Below are positions 46,401 through 54,186 of a stretch of DNA of 64,000 nt, piece after piece. Position 1 is the stretch's first letter; the number at the start of each line of letters is the position of its first letter. The stretch covers positions 1 to 64,000 of the forward strand of contig CAZWLN010000016.1 of assembly GCA_964634885.1 (NCBI GenBank), given 5' to 3'. Under the pieces are notes generated by a model, which was not told the DNA's origin, did not search any database, and saw only the letters and a list, made by a program, of their open reading frames with translations. The DNA comes from DAINRZ01 sp964634885. GTDB lineage: Bacteria; Bacteroidota; Ignavibacteria; Kapaibacteriales; UBA2268. Both the position numbers and the translations under genes were made by a program.

Positions 46401-46679
46401 TTTACCGTATTTATTAAGGGCAAGAGCTTCCGTTTTACGGTCTGCCTGTTTCTGGGCGTGCCCGAGCGCCAGGTCGGCAAAGTACAGAGCCGAATCGATG
46501 TTGTTCGTGGCTTTGTAGGACTCGGCAATCCGGAACAGCAATTCTACTTTATTGACATTAGTTCTGCCGTTCAGCAGCCTGAGAAGGCTGTCGCGGTCCT
46601 GGACCTGGCCGGAAGACGGGTTGTTCCCCGCTACGATCATCGCTGCGAGGCTGCATATCAGGATTTTGAGTAGTTTCAT
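43410..46679 (-). CDS. TPR-PAS hybrid histidine kinase with degenerate receiver
   Basis: 1089 residues: signal sequence, eight or so TPR repeats (GKLMRLNNDYQGALKYYSKA, IGEVYEKSGDSKSALDNFQR and others), coiled coil, membrane helix (IIIWIALISVVFIALSVVAY) and a PAS domain (FPDGRFIEGNMSFFHMF, AIIQDITEQKKAEQ). HisKA (FLANMSHEIRTPMNAILGF) and HATPase_c (NLVGNAVKF, DTGIGI, GGTGLGLTI) are complete. The terminal receiver has lost its phospho-acceptor: the DxxxPxxxG position reads LVLMSLKMRGMTGY (Ser for Asp), and the acidic pair reads VVDQ, though the Lys (LIKPFN) remains. A helical tail follows. It therefore probably passes phosphate to another receiver, such as the REC-PP2C proteins on either side. 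Confidence 0.93.
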   Translation of the reverse strand: MKLLKILICSLAAMIVAGNNPSSGQVQDRDSLLRLLNGRTNVNKVELLFRIAESYKATNNIDSALYFADLALGHAQKQADRKTEALALNKYGKLMRLNNDYQGALKYYSKALEIYAAIRDDFSYSVTLNNIGEVYEKSGDSKSALDNFQRALKIQERNRDTFGIASTYANIGNTYRTINELGRALEYYFQSLRIHEKMNNKAGIAGLMDLIGSAYTLSDSLDKAYKYLDQALKIREELGNKNEISISQTNLAKFLFDVGEYEASLSNYNKALKLYRQMNDLSGISNCLNSIGVIYSNKGELKKALEVLLEAKNIQLEIGELNALKLIYFNLQDVYFKMGNYKESLENYKNYTGTVELLLDQEKQKAIMEMDIKYKTEKKERENELIRKENELKDLKLSQQDSDIQEQRSIIIWIALISVVFIALSVVAYRSYLQKKRINKLLEDKNNELEEALTKLRLSEKSLMESNSRFSSMFNLNPMSTTLATFPDGRFIEGNMSFFHMFQLDPREVLGQKIKDLPIWADQDERERMVNLIKVNKGFPRYEMRMKNKSGDIIEVMMTAEVIDLKGNPAILAIIQDITEQKKAEQAIIMAKEAAETANRFKSEFLANMSHEIRTPMNAILGFSELLRNRIEGDKNREYLNSIVSSGNSLLNLINDILDLSKIEAGKLDLEYAPFDLRVLAEEIRQIFSLKISEKGLLFKVRIDGNLPDGVLLDEHRLRQVIVNLVGNAVKFTSTGFVGLYVDVFSRNDDRQEVGIDIKVEDTGIGIPDDQKEIIFESFRQQKGQSHKEFGGTGLGLTITLRLVKKMGGDILIDSEAGKGSVFTVRIPGVKITELIGEEEAEAAINIDDVVFEHATLLVVDQKPENRQLVTDYLEETNIRVLGATSGQEGCDMAIAEKPDLVLMSLKMRGMTGYNAKDALNGNAVTKTIPVVAFTASAMKEEVENIRQKFAEILIKPFNRKSLFDILMKFLPYRLKETETLQVEELSRVDELSEELMASIPHILGLLEGEYKAEKDDLMDTFMIGSIKEFAEKLSGLGKDYRFRVLSDYGEMLQRKCDSLELDAITSLMENYDNLIEEIKSIASNFVKS

Positions 46680-46721
46680 AATAATTACTTTTTTGAATTA
46701 TTAAAAAATTCATTCAGAAAG

Positions 46722-47966
46722 CTACAGAAACCTTATCTTTAACATTGAGAAATCGTCGTCAAGGTTGTCGCTGCCGTGCAATGCCCTGATGTACAAGAGG
46801 AGCCTGTCAATCTCCCCGTCCGAATCGAACGGCTGCTGAGCAATAAAATCGATAAATTCTTCTTTTGTCCACATTTTTTCTCCTTCGCCGGCAATCTCGA
46901 ATGCGCCGTCAGTGAACAAATAGAGTTTGGAAGGCACGGGTACCGGCGCTTCGGAGCTGAAATACTCCGTGTCGGGTTCGAGGCCGATGAGAATATTGTT
47001 GTGCAGGAGGGTTTCGACAGAGCCCCCCCCGCCGATCAGCAGCGCCTCGTGATGGCCTGCGGAAGCATGGCGGACTGTACCGTCCTTCCTGTTGTAAACA
47101 CCATACCAGATGGTAAAATAGGAATCGTTGTGGTCAATCATCTGGAATGACCTGTTAAGCGAGTTCAGTACCTGCTCCGGGTAGCGGAAGTCGCAGTCAG
47201 GCAGTGTCTGGAATTTTATCACATTCAGGGCTGAAACCGAGAGCAGGGCGGAGCCGATGCCGTGCCCGCAGACGTCGAGCAGGTACATGGCGAAATGGTC
47301 CTCGTCGATCCAGTGGTAGCCGAAGGAATCGCCACTCAGTTCAGCCGAAGGAATGAACTTCCACGTCGTTTGGAGCCTGCCTTCGGCAATGGGCCTGGGC
47401 AGCAGGGACTGTACATATTCCGCTGCCTTATCCAGTTCTGACTGGAGCAGGGCAAGCAGGTTCTGTTTCTGCCTGTTCGACTCTTCGAGTTCGTTGTTGA
47501 TGATCTTCAGTTTTTCGTTGAAAGCGCCTATCTCTTGCGCATTCTTTTCAATTAATTCCCTGGCGAATTTTACTTCGAGATGAGTGTGTATCCTGACCAG
47601 CAATTCTTCTTTTTTGAATGGCTTGGTAACATAGTCCACGGCGCCCAGTTTGAAGCCGTTGACTATGTCGTCGAGTTCGGTTTTGGCCGTAAGGAAAATC
47701 ACGGGAATATTCTTCAAAGCCTCGTTTTGTTTGATGCGTTCACAGACCTGGTAACCGTTAATGTCGGGCATCATTACGTCGAGCAGTATCAGGTCGGGAG
47801 TAAGTTTCTCAAGCAGCCGCAGCGCCTTTTCCCCATGATTTGCCATTGAGATTTCATAGCCTTCGTCCATCAATGTAGTACCTACAACCTGCAGGTTCTT
47901 CTGTACGTCGTCCACAACCAGTATCAGCGGTTTCTTACCGGTCGTATTGTAAAGGTTATTGCCCAT
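46722..47966 (-). CDS. Response regulator with SpoIIE-type PP2C phosphatase output, second copy
   Basis: A paralogue of the 42224 gene, with the same order: receiver (LVVDDVQKN, LILLDVMMPDINGYQ, YVTKPF), coiled coil (about 130-185) and SpoIIE phosphatase (SGDSFGYHWID, LLDVCGHGIGSALLSV, LFTDGAFE, LDDDFSMLKI). All acidic metal ligands are present. The longer coiled coil may set a different dimer geometry. It is 80 bases downstream of the third phosphatase gene and 42 bases upstream of the PAS kinase gene. Confidence 0.94.
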   Translation of the reverse strand: MGNNLYNTTGKKPLILVVDDVQKNLQVVGTTLMDEGYEISMANHGEKALRLLEKLTPDLILLDVMMPDINGYQVCERIKQNEALKNIPVIFLTAKTELDDIVNGFKLGAVDYVTKPFKKEELLVRIHTHLEVKFARELIEKNAQEIGAFNEKLKIINNELEESNRQKQNLLALLQSELDKAAEYVQSLLPRPIAEGRLQTTWKFIPSAELSGDSFGYHWIDEDHFAMYLLDVCGHGIGSALLSVSALNVIKFQTLPDCDFRYPEQVLNSLNRSFQMIDHNDSYFTIWYGVYNRKDGTVRHASAGHHEALLIGGGGSVETLLHNNILIGLEPDTEYFSSEAPVPVPSKLYLFTDGAFEIAGEGEKMWTKEEFIDFIAQQPFDSDGEIDRLLLYIRALHGSDNLDDDFSMLKIRFL

Positions 47967-48046
47967 TCTTTAACCAACTAAATAATCAATTCTAAATAAT
48001 TATTCAACTTAATAATTATTTTCAAGAATATTTAGTAAAATTTATG

Positions 48047-49081
48047 TTAAAGAAATGATACTTTCAACAAAGAAAAGTCATCCCTGAGCTTTTTCTCTTT
48101 CGATGAGGCGATGGCATAGTCGTAAATATCGTCGAGTTCGGCAATATTATTCTTTGACACGGTACTTGCTTTTGCAGAGAACTTCGGACGGTTGTCGAGG
48201 ATGAATTTGTGCAGTTCTTCAATGGTCCATATCAGGCCGTCTTCCATCTCGAATTCGAAGACACCGTCTGAAAAGAGGTATAGCGACGAAGGGGTGTCGA
48301 TGGTAACGGAACTTTGCCGGTACTCAAAATCCGGGTCCACACCAATCATCAGGTTACGGGTGAACAGTTCCTTCTGCGAACCGTCGGACAGTACGAGGAA
48401 AGCGGCGTGGTGGCCGGCGGCAGCGTACTTTACCTCACGGGTCGCCATGTTGTAAACCCCGTACCAAATTGTGAAGTACATATCATTGTGGTCTTTCATC
48501 TGGAAGGTTTCGTTCAGCGAGGCGAGAACATTCGCCGGTTCCCTGAAGTCAGCCACCGGAAGGATCTGGTATTTAAGGGCATGGAGTGCAGAAACGGAGT
48601 GCAGTGCAGGCCCGACACCATGGCCGCAGACGTCGAACAGGTAAACAGCAAAATGGTCTTCGTCGATCCAATGATAGCCGAAAGCGTCGCCGCCGAGTTG
48701 GCGGGAAGGTTCATAGCGCCAGTTTGTCAGTACATTTCCTGCGGCGATGGGTTTTGGCAGGATGGAGCGTACATACTCGGCTGCAATGTCGAGTTCGGAG
48801 TTGATTATGGCCAGGTATCGTTCGATGGCGCTGTTGAGTTTCTTCAGTTCCTTGTTTTTTGCATTGATCTTCGCATTCTGGTCTGCCAGGGCTTCCTGCG
48901 CCAGTTTGATTTTCAGCTGTGTGCCGTCGCTGATGCGGATCAGTTTTTTGGTTTGGTTGAGCAGAAGTTTGTAGTCTTTTGCCAGCCGGGTGTAGGACTC
49001 AAAAATATCGTTGTTTTCAGCGTCTTTGGAATTCAGTACTTTATCAATTTGAAGCAAAACTTCATGCTCTTTGAGACTCAT
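48047..49081 (-). CDS. SpoIIE-type PP2C phosphatase with coiled-coil N-terminus, no receiver
   Basis: About 344 residues. The phosphatase domain is clearly related to those of the two REC-PP2C proteins (GGDAFGYHWID, LFDVCGHGVGPALHSV, LFSDGVFEF, LRDDFSLLKV). The first 110 residues, however, are helical coiled coil (ALADQNAKINAKNKELKKLN) with no receiver domain. Input must come from a partner or another signal. Start 49081 (MSLKEHEVLLQID) is chosen. It lies 37 bases after the SiaC-like gene, making that protein a natural substrate. Confidence 0.92.
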   Translation of the reverse strand: MSLKEHEVLLQIDKVLNSKDAENNDIFESYTRLAKDYKLLLNQTKKLIRISDGTQLKIKLAQEALADQNAKINAKNKELKKLNSAIERYLAIINSELDIAAEYVRSILPKPIAAGNVLTNWRYEPSRQLGGDAFGYHWIDEDHFAVYLFDVCGHGVGPALHSVSALHALKYQILPVADFREPANVLASLNETFQMKDHNDMYFTIWYGVYNMATREVKYAAAGHHAAFLVLSDGSQKELFTRNLMIGVDPDFEYRQSSVTIDTPSSLYLFSDGVFEFEMEDGLIWTIEELHKFILDNRPKFSAKASTVSKNNIAELDDIYDYAIASSKEKKLRDDFSLLKVSFL

Positions 49082-49118
49082 AAAATTACCAATCAATAAC
49101 CAAGTTTATTTTTTCTTA

Positions 49119-49571
49119 TTAAACGAAAAACCTGTCTAAAGATTGAAGGTTATTGCCGGTCAGGGTACCGATTTTTTCTTCTCCGGCCACAATGCTGTCG
49201 TAACTGATCAGGAAATTGGGAATCGTCAGGTCTTCCGTCAGTTCTTTCCAGATGTCCTTGAAGATCATGTCGTCATCATTGCAGTACCAGAAGGCCCTGG
49301 TCCGGATGCCCTTGCACTTGTAACTTTCGAGCAGGGACAGGATGCCGAATATTGCCTTTGTAGTACCGACGTTCTGGTTGGAAAGCTTGAATTTGAAAGT
49401 GATCTCTTCGTTGCCCTTTTCTACATATTCGTTGAGCCATTGGAAAACCGGCCTCCAGAACTTCGATGAATTGTTCGGGAAAGCAAACCCGCTGATCTCA
49501 CATACGCCGCTTTTGCCGTCAAAGCTGATCTGAGGCGTATTTTTCGTTCTTTTTATAAATAGATTTTCCAT
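49119..49571 (-). CDS. SiaC-like DUF1987 regulatory phosphoprotein
   Basis: 150 residues from ATG 49571 (MENLFIKRTKNTPQISFDG, the family start). It has the DUF1987/SiaC pattern: GVCEISGFAFPNNSSKFWRP, FKFKLSNQNVGTTKAIFGIL and TRAFWYCNDDDMIFKDIWKE. In Pseudomonas, SiaC is phosphorylated on a threonine by SiaB and dephosphorylated by the PP2C enzyme SiaA. The candidate site here is Thr70/Thr71 in NVGTTK (by position, inference). It is the first gene of a six-gene operon with three PP2C phosphatases. No SiaB-type kinase or diguanylate cyclase is in the window. No consensus promoter is seen in the AT-rich region upstream. Confidence 0.85.
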   Translation of the reverse strand: MENLFIKRTKNTPQISFDGKSGVCEISGFAFPNNSSKFWRPVFQWLNEYVEKGNEEITFKFKLSNQNVGTTKAIFGILSLLESYKCKGIRTRAFWYCNDDDMIFKDIWKELTEDLTIPNFLISYDSIVAGEEKIGTLTGNNLQSLDRFFV

Positions 49572-49843
49572 AATCTCTTCAAATTTCATTTACAGCCGAA
49601 CTGTAAAATTAATAAATTTTAATTAAATTAACAAATATTCATTATTTATTTTTAAATATTAATTAACGCAATTATTAAGCCAAAACATTTTTTTATTCCG
49701 CCGGGTACCTGCCGGACAGGCTTTCCCGGGTAATTGCAGGCCGGAAGGCCGGTCAGCGGAGGATCGGGGGGCAATGTACGGCAGAATATGCGACTGAAGG
49801 TATAATTTTCAATTGAAATATTCGTTAATAGTAAAAAAATTAT

Positions 49844-49851
49844 TACATTTG
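49844..49851 (+). promoter_or_regulatory. Candidate -7 element ahead of the transglycosylase gene
   Basis: TACATTTG matches TAnnTTTG; no good TTG at -33. The wider gap 49590-49961 is AT-rich apart from 49700-49790, where CCGGACAGG and GCCGGAAGGCCGG make short GC-rich inverted sequences. It shows no gene. Confidence 0.25.
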
Positions 49852-49961
49852 AGTCTTAATATTGTTCGACTATTGCCGAAATTTGTATTGGGAAGACGAC
49901 AAAAGGCAAAACAGTAAACACAGTTTTGTCTAACGAAATTGAATTAAGAGATTTACTAGTG

Positions 49962-50945
49962 ATGAAAACATTAATAGCGGCAGTATTATTTACATCGGTT
50001 TTATTCGCAACCGACAAACAGGCAGTCAAACAGCCCGACTTCTTCATCAGCAATGCGGTACGATGGTTTGTCGGCCTTTTCGATTTCAGCCAGAATAACC
50101 AGGATTCCCTTAAATTCGAGAAATTCAGGCCTGTAATCCGCAAATTGATCAGCAAAGGAGCAGATTCTGCATTTGTTTACCAGATGATTGCCGACACCAG
50201 GACCAGGTTTAAGGAGGGTTACGCCCGAATCAGCGTTTACAGGAGCCCTTCGGGCATGAGGGAATATACCCTCGAAAACCGCTCCGGCAAATATGCGGAT
50301 AATTTCAACAATTATTCAATCGGCAAATCGAAAGAATTCATAAAAAACAACCTGCTGAGCTTAAGCAAGGCAGAAGCCAAATACAAAGTACCGAAAGAAG
50401 TAATTACTTCGATACTCTGGATTGAAACGCGCCACGGCAGTTTCATGGGAGACAATCACATCATCAGTGTTTACGCAAGCCTCGCAATGGCAGACCAGCC
50501 GGAGATCGTAAAAATGAACCGAAAGGCCATGCTCGAAAAGTACTCTGCTTCTAAAAGTGAAATTCCCGACTTAGAGAAGAAACTTAAAGAGCGTACGGAA
50601 GAAAAAGCAGAATGGGCTGTCGAGCAACTCCTGGCTCTCGAAAAGATGAGGAGGACATCGCCTTACGACGTTTTCAGCCTTCAGGGTTCATGGGCCGGCG
50701 CCTTCGGCATGTCCCAGTTCATCCCTACAAGCTATATAAGCTGGGCTGTGGACGGCAACGGCGACGGCAAAGTAAACCTTTACGACGTGGACGACGCTGT
50801 CTTCAGCGTGGCCAATTACCTGAAAGTTAACGGCTGGGGTACAACAGTAAAAGAACAAAGAAGCGCCGTTTTCCACTACAACCGCAGCAATGAATATGTG
50901 GACGCCGTGCTCGTTCTTGCCGGCAAACTGGCACCCAGGGACTGA
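49962..50945 (+). CDS. MltB-like lytic murein transglycosylase (SLT_2)
   Basis: A signal peptide (MKTLIAAVLFTSVLFATD) from ATG 49962, then a transglycosylase domain with the catalytic Glu in ITSILWIETRHGSFMGDN, GSWAGAFGMSQFIPTSYISW and a calcium-site-like loop DGNGDGKVNLYDVDDA, followed by ANYLKVNGWG. It cleaves the MurNAc-GlcNAc bond of peptidoglycan, giving anhydro ends, in the periplasm. The upstream extension to 49926 is not needed. folC follows 25 bases later. Confidence 0.92.
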   Translation: MKTLIAAVLFTSVLFATDKQAVKQPDFFISNAVRWFVGLFDFSQNNQDSLKFEKFRPVIRKLISKGADSAFVYQMIADTRTRFKEGYARISVYRSPSGMREYTLENRSGKYADNFNNYSIGKSKEFIKNNLLSLSKAEAKYKVPKEVITSILWIETRHGSFMGDNHIISVYASLAMADQPEIVKMNRKAMLEKYSASKSEIPDLEKKLKERTEEKAEWAVEQLLALEKMRRTSPYDVFSLQGSWAGAFGMSQFIPTSYISWAVDGNGDGKVNLYDVDDAVFSVANYLKVNGWGTTVKEQRSAVFHYNRSNEYVDAVLVLAGKLAPRD

Positions 50946-50969
50946 TTACAAATAATTGCAGACAGATAT

Positions 50970-52253
50970 ATGGATAACAGATCTAAAATAATATTAGATA
51001 AGCTTTTTGCATTGCACAGGTTCGGCATTATGCCCGGCCTCGACAGGACCCTGGCACTGGCAGAATTTGCCGGCAATCCCCATAAACAGTTCCGTACCAT
51101 CCACGTGGCCGGTACCAACGGCAAGGGTTCCGTCTGTTCGCTCATTGCTTCAATGCTGATGGAAGAAGGCTACAAAACCGGGCTGTACACTTCGCCACAC
51201 CTCGAACGTTTTAACGAACGAATCAGAATCGACGGCAGGGTAATCTCCGACGAAGAACTTGCAGATATTGCCGAAATGCTCATGCCCGAATCCGACAGGC
51301 TGGGATGCACCTTCTTCGAGATCACTACCGTAATGGCCTTTCACTATTTTGCTGTGAAAGGAGTAGATTTCGCTGTAATAGAAACCGGGATGGGAGGCAG
51401 GTTCGATTCTACAAACATCATTACTCCACTGGCATCTGTAATTACGTCGATCAGCCTGGAACATAAGGAATACCTCGGCGACAGCATCGAAAAAATTGCA
51501 ATTGAAAAAGCCGGCATCATCAAAGCCGGAGTACCGGCAATCGTTGCCGAGAGCAATCCCCGCGCCCTCGCCGTTTTGGCCGAAGCAGCTTCAGACAAAG
51601 CAGCCGAGCTGATTCATACCGCGCAATTGAAGCACGACAATTACAGGATTACCGACGGCCTGAAGATGGAACTCGATATATTTTCAGGAAAGAATACCTA
51701 CTCTGACATTGAAAGCCCCCTGGCAGGAAAACACCAGGTTAACAACATCAAGGCAGCCATCCTTACCGTCGAAACCCTGGACGAGACTCTGGAAATGTGC
51801 AGAAGCAGCATCACCGACGGCATTAAGAATGTCGCCGTTAACACAGGCCTTAACTCCAGGGCTTTGCTCGTCAGGAAAGCCCCCCCTCTCATCACTGACG
51901 TATGCCACAATCCGGAATCTGTCGAAGCCCTGTACAAACTGATCCAGGATTCGGCCTTTTCAGGCTTGCAGTGGACCATACTGTTTGCACTTATGGACGA
52001 CAAGGATGCAGAAAGGGTAATTGAGATAATGAAACCGATGTGTAAGCGGCTGATAATTACGAAACCGGAAATCGACAGGGCTTTCAAACCAGATATACTC
52101 TATTCAATTGCTTCCGCCGCCGGCATTCCGGAGATCGACCGTGAACCGTCGGTGGAAAAAGCTTTGGAAAAAGCTCTCTTGTACAACGAACCGCTGATAA
52201 TCTGCGGCTCCTTCTACCTCATAGGCGAGGTAATGGCCGCCGGCAGGTTGTAA
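50970..52253 (+). CDS. folC: Bifunctional folylpolyglutamate synthase / dihydrofolate synthase
   Basis: 427 residues, Mur-ligase fold: P-loop VAGTNGKGSVCSLIASML, YTSPHLERFNERIRI and ETGMGGRFDSTNI, SLEHKEYLGDSIEKIAIEKA in the central domain, and a C-terminal ligase domain with LITDVCHNPESVEALY. It adds glutamate to (dihydro)folates. Likely in an operon with the transglycosylase gene. Confidence 0.95.
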   Translation: MDNRSKIILDKLFALHRFGIMPGLDRTLALAEFAGNPHKQFRTIHVAGTNGKGSVCSLIASMLMEEGYKTGLYTSPHLERFNERIRIDGRVISDEELADIAEMLMPESDRLGCTFFEITTVMAFHYFAVKGVDFAVIETGMGGRFDSTNIITPLASVITSISLEHKEYLGDSIEKIAIEKAGIIKAGVPAIVAESNPRALAVLAEAASDKAAELIHTAQLKHDNYRITDGLKMELDIFSGKNTYSDIESPLAGKHQVNNIKAAILTVETLDETLEMCRSSITDGIKNVAVNTGLNSRALLVRKAPPLITDVCHNPESVEALYKLIQDSAFSGLQWTILFALMDDKDAERVIEIMKPMCKRLIITKPEIDRAFKPDILYSIASAAGIPEIDREPSVEKALEKALLYNEPLIICGSFYLIGEVMAAGRL

Positions 52254-52268
52254 CGGACAGCCGCCACA

Positions 52269-53180
52269 TTAGGGCAAAAGAAGCTCAGGCCTGTATTCAA
52301 AGTGCATCGTGTCGAAGTGGTACCACTTACCGCCCCAGATGAAACCGTATTTCTCGAATACCTGGACAATCTCCAGGGGCATCCTGTTCCTGTAACCATA
52401 TTTTCCGTTTCCGTCAGGCTTCTCCCAGCGCCAATAGTTTGAATATTCAGTATTCAGGTCGATGGCAATCCCGAAAGAATGGGCGCTTCTTCGCTCTGTC
52501 CCGGCAATGTTCCTCCAATTGAATGAGCCTGCCGTTTTGGTGAAATACTTATGGAAACGTTCCGGCAATTGCTGTAGTTCTGCTTTAACAGAATCGAGAC
52601 GTTTGTTGACGCCGTTAATACGCGAAACCCGCAGTTTCCTGCCGAACCAGTCAATTGTAACTAAGTTGGAAAGCACATCCGCCTTGGTTTTCCCGTACAT
52701 GGCGTAAAAGAAAGCCTCGTGCCTGATCCTACCGGGGTCAAAATTTTCCGGGATAGGTACTTCGTAGTCCTTCCCTTTTACATATCTCTGCGACATCATG
52801 TCCTTGAGTGAAGCTTTGTCGAGCAACTCCCCGAAGCTGTTTTTTACAATACCTTCATCCCACACCATCTTTGTTCCGTCCACGAGAATGAGGCTGTCGG
52901 CGGTAACCCGGGCAACAAAGCCGGGATAGGACTCTTTCAGGTACTGCAAACCGGGGGGAATGATTTTATTAATGCTGGTACCGGAACCGGCAGTGGATGG
53001 GCTCACCATTATTTCTGAAGGGACAGAAGCCCTGGGACTCTCGCCTGTGCAGAATGTAAAAGCGACAGTGAGCAGGGCGATAAACACCGGCAATTTACCG
53101 GGTATCAGTATGGAGGGTTTCCGGCAATACTTCTTTTCACTGGTTGGCAGCACGTTTACGCAATATTTATTTATCGACAT
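52269..53180 (-). CDS. M15 family D-Ala-D-Ala carboxypeptidase-like peptidase
   Basis: 303 residues with an N-terminal membrane or signal segment (LPVFIALLTVAFTFCTG) and a C-terminal M15 zinc peptidase domain: RSAHSFGIAIDLNTEYSNYW gives SxHxxGxAxD, and FDTMHFEYRPEL gives the second His. It should act on peptidoglycan peptides in the periplasm. Its start overlaps the end of the glycosidase gene by 14 bases, so the two are translationally linked. Confidence 0.88.
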   Translation of the reverse strand: MSINKYCVNVLPTSEKKYCRKPSILIPGKLPVFIALLTVAFTFCTGESPRASVPSEIMVSPSTAGSGTSINKIIPPGLQYLKESYPGFVARVTADSLILVDGTKMVWDEGIVKNSFGELLDKASLKDMMSQRYVKGKDYEVPIPENFDPGRIRHEAFFYAMYGKTKADVLSNLVTIDWFGRKLRVSRINGVNKRLDSVKAELQQLPERFHKYFTKTAGSFNWRNIAGTERRSAHSFGIAIDLNTEYSNYWRWEKPDGNGKYGYRNRMPLEIVQVFEKYGFIWGGKWYHFDTMHFEYRPELLLP

Positions 53181-53961
53181 AGAAGATAGTGTTTACTTTA
53201 ACATTTTTTGTTTTGGAACCGGGGCCGGCAAAGCTGGAGGAGGAACCGCCGTCGAGGTTAATGGCATCTACGACGCCCAGGCCGAGCAGCGCCTCGGACA
53301 AGCCGGGCAGGGTATAGCCTTTACCGCTGTAGAACATGATGACCTCGCCGTTTTTGAGCAAACCCAGGACGCTGCGGGGTACGGTTTTGTCCCGTGAGGG
53401 CCTGTTCTTGAATTCGTCGTACTGTATCTTCCCGTTTTTCAGCAGGCGGGGTCCAGCTTCGAAGGCCAGTTCAACCGAAGCAAGGTTCTTTTTGTCTATG
53501 AACTTTTCCTGGAATTCATCTATCGGCATGATGGCGGCTTTGCCGTCTTTTGTAGTGTAAAACACCTGGAACCATTTGGAATCGGACCGGGCTTTACCCC
53601 TGAGATAGTCGCTTTTCCTTATCCTGCATTTACCTGCGGCAACGTCGAGAGTGGATTTCCACAGCAGCTTGCCGCCCTCGACGACCAGCCCGGAGGGGTA
53701 GAACGAGGCACTGTCTTTGTCAAAGAATGTTCCGTTGATTGCCGCGACGATCTCTTTGTTCTTCTTAACGAACTGGTTCACCGTCATGCCTTTGGAAGCA
53801 GTGAACACCTTCAGCTTCGATGCAGATGTCCTTACATATTTATACCTGTCACCGTCGATTATCCTGTTTGCCGGGCTGCTGCCGGTCGCCCGGGCAATCC
53901 CCGCCAGGGCCAGCAGCGCAAGTAATAAACTCCCAATCCCGATTATTTTTCTATTGTTCAT
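53167..53961 (-). CDS. Phosphodiester glycosidase (NAGPA domain) family protein
   Basis: 264 residues from ATG 53961 with signal peptide MNNRKIIGIGSLLLALLALA. The NAGPA/DUF2233 domain shows IVAAINGTFFDKDSASFYPS, GLLKNGEVIMFYSG and the signature AINLDGGSSSSFAG. Family members remove sugar caps from phosphodiesters in eukaryotes and are found in envelope polysaccharide contexts in bacteria; the bacterial substrate is uncertain. The operon with the M15 peptidase points to cell-wall turnover. Confidence 0.85.
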   Translation of the reverse strand: MNNRKIIGIGSLLLALLALAGIARATGSSPANRIIDGDRYKYVRTSASKLKVFTASKGMTVNQFVKKNKEIVAAINGTFFDKDSASFYPSGLVVEGGKLLWKSTLDVAAGKCRIRKSDYLRGKARSDSKWFQVFYTTKDGKAAIMPIDEFQEKFIDKKNLASVELAFEAGPRLLKNGKIQYDEFKNRPSRDKTVPRSVLGLLKNGEVIMFYSGKGYTLPGLSEALLGLGVVDAINLDGGSSSSFAGPGSKTKNVKVNTIFYVDK

Positions 53962-54138
53962 TATATTTCCATCATTTTTTGTCGAATTATCCGTTCCCGG
54001 CAATACTATTGGCCGGTGAATAATGCCCGGCACAGCCTATGTGAATAATTACATGAGAAAATTTCCACTGTTTATTCACTTTTCAAAAATTCAAAGATCA
54101 AAATTATAAAGTATTTCAAAATTAATACAAAAAAATAT

Positions 54139-54146
54139 TAACTTTG
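54139..54146 (+). promoter_or_regulatory. Candidate -7 element of the purH promoter
   Basis: TAACTTTG fits TAnnTTTG, 40 bases ahead of purH; the -33 region reads TTTC rather than TTG. No PurR-like operator was recognised. Confidence 0.3.
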
Positions 54147-54186
54147 TTTTTTAAAATGTATTATAATCTTTGATAAGGGGAGAATA

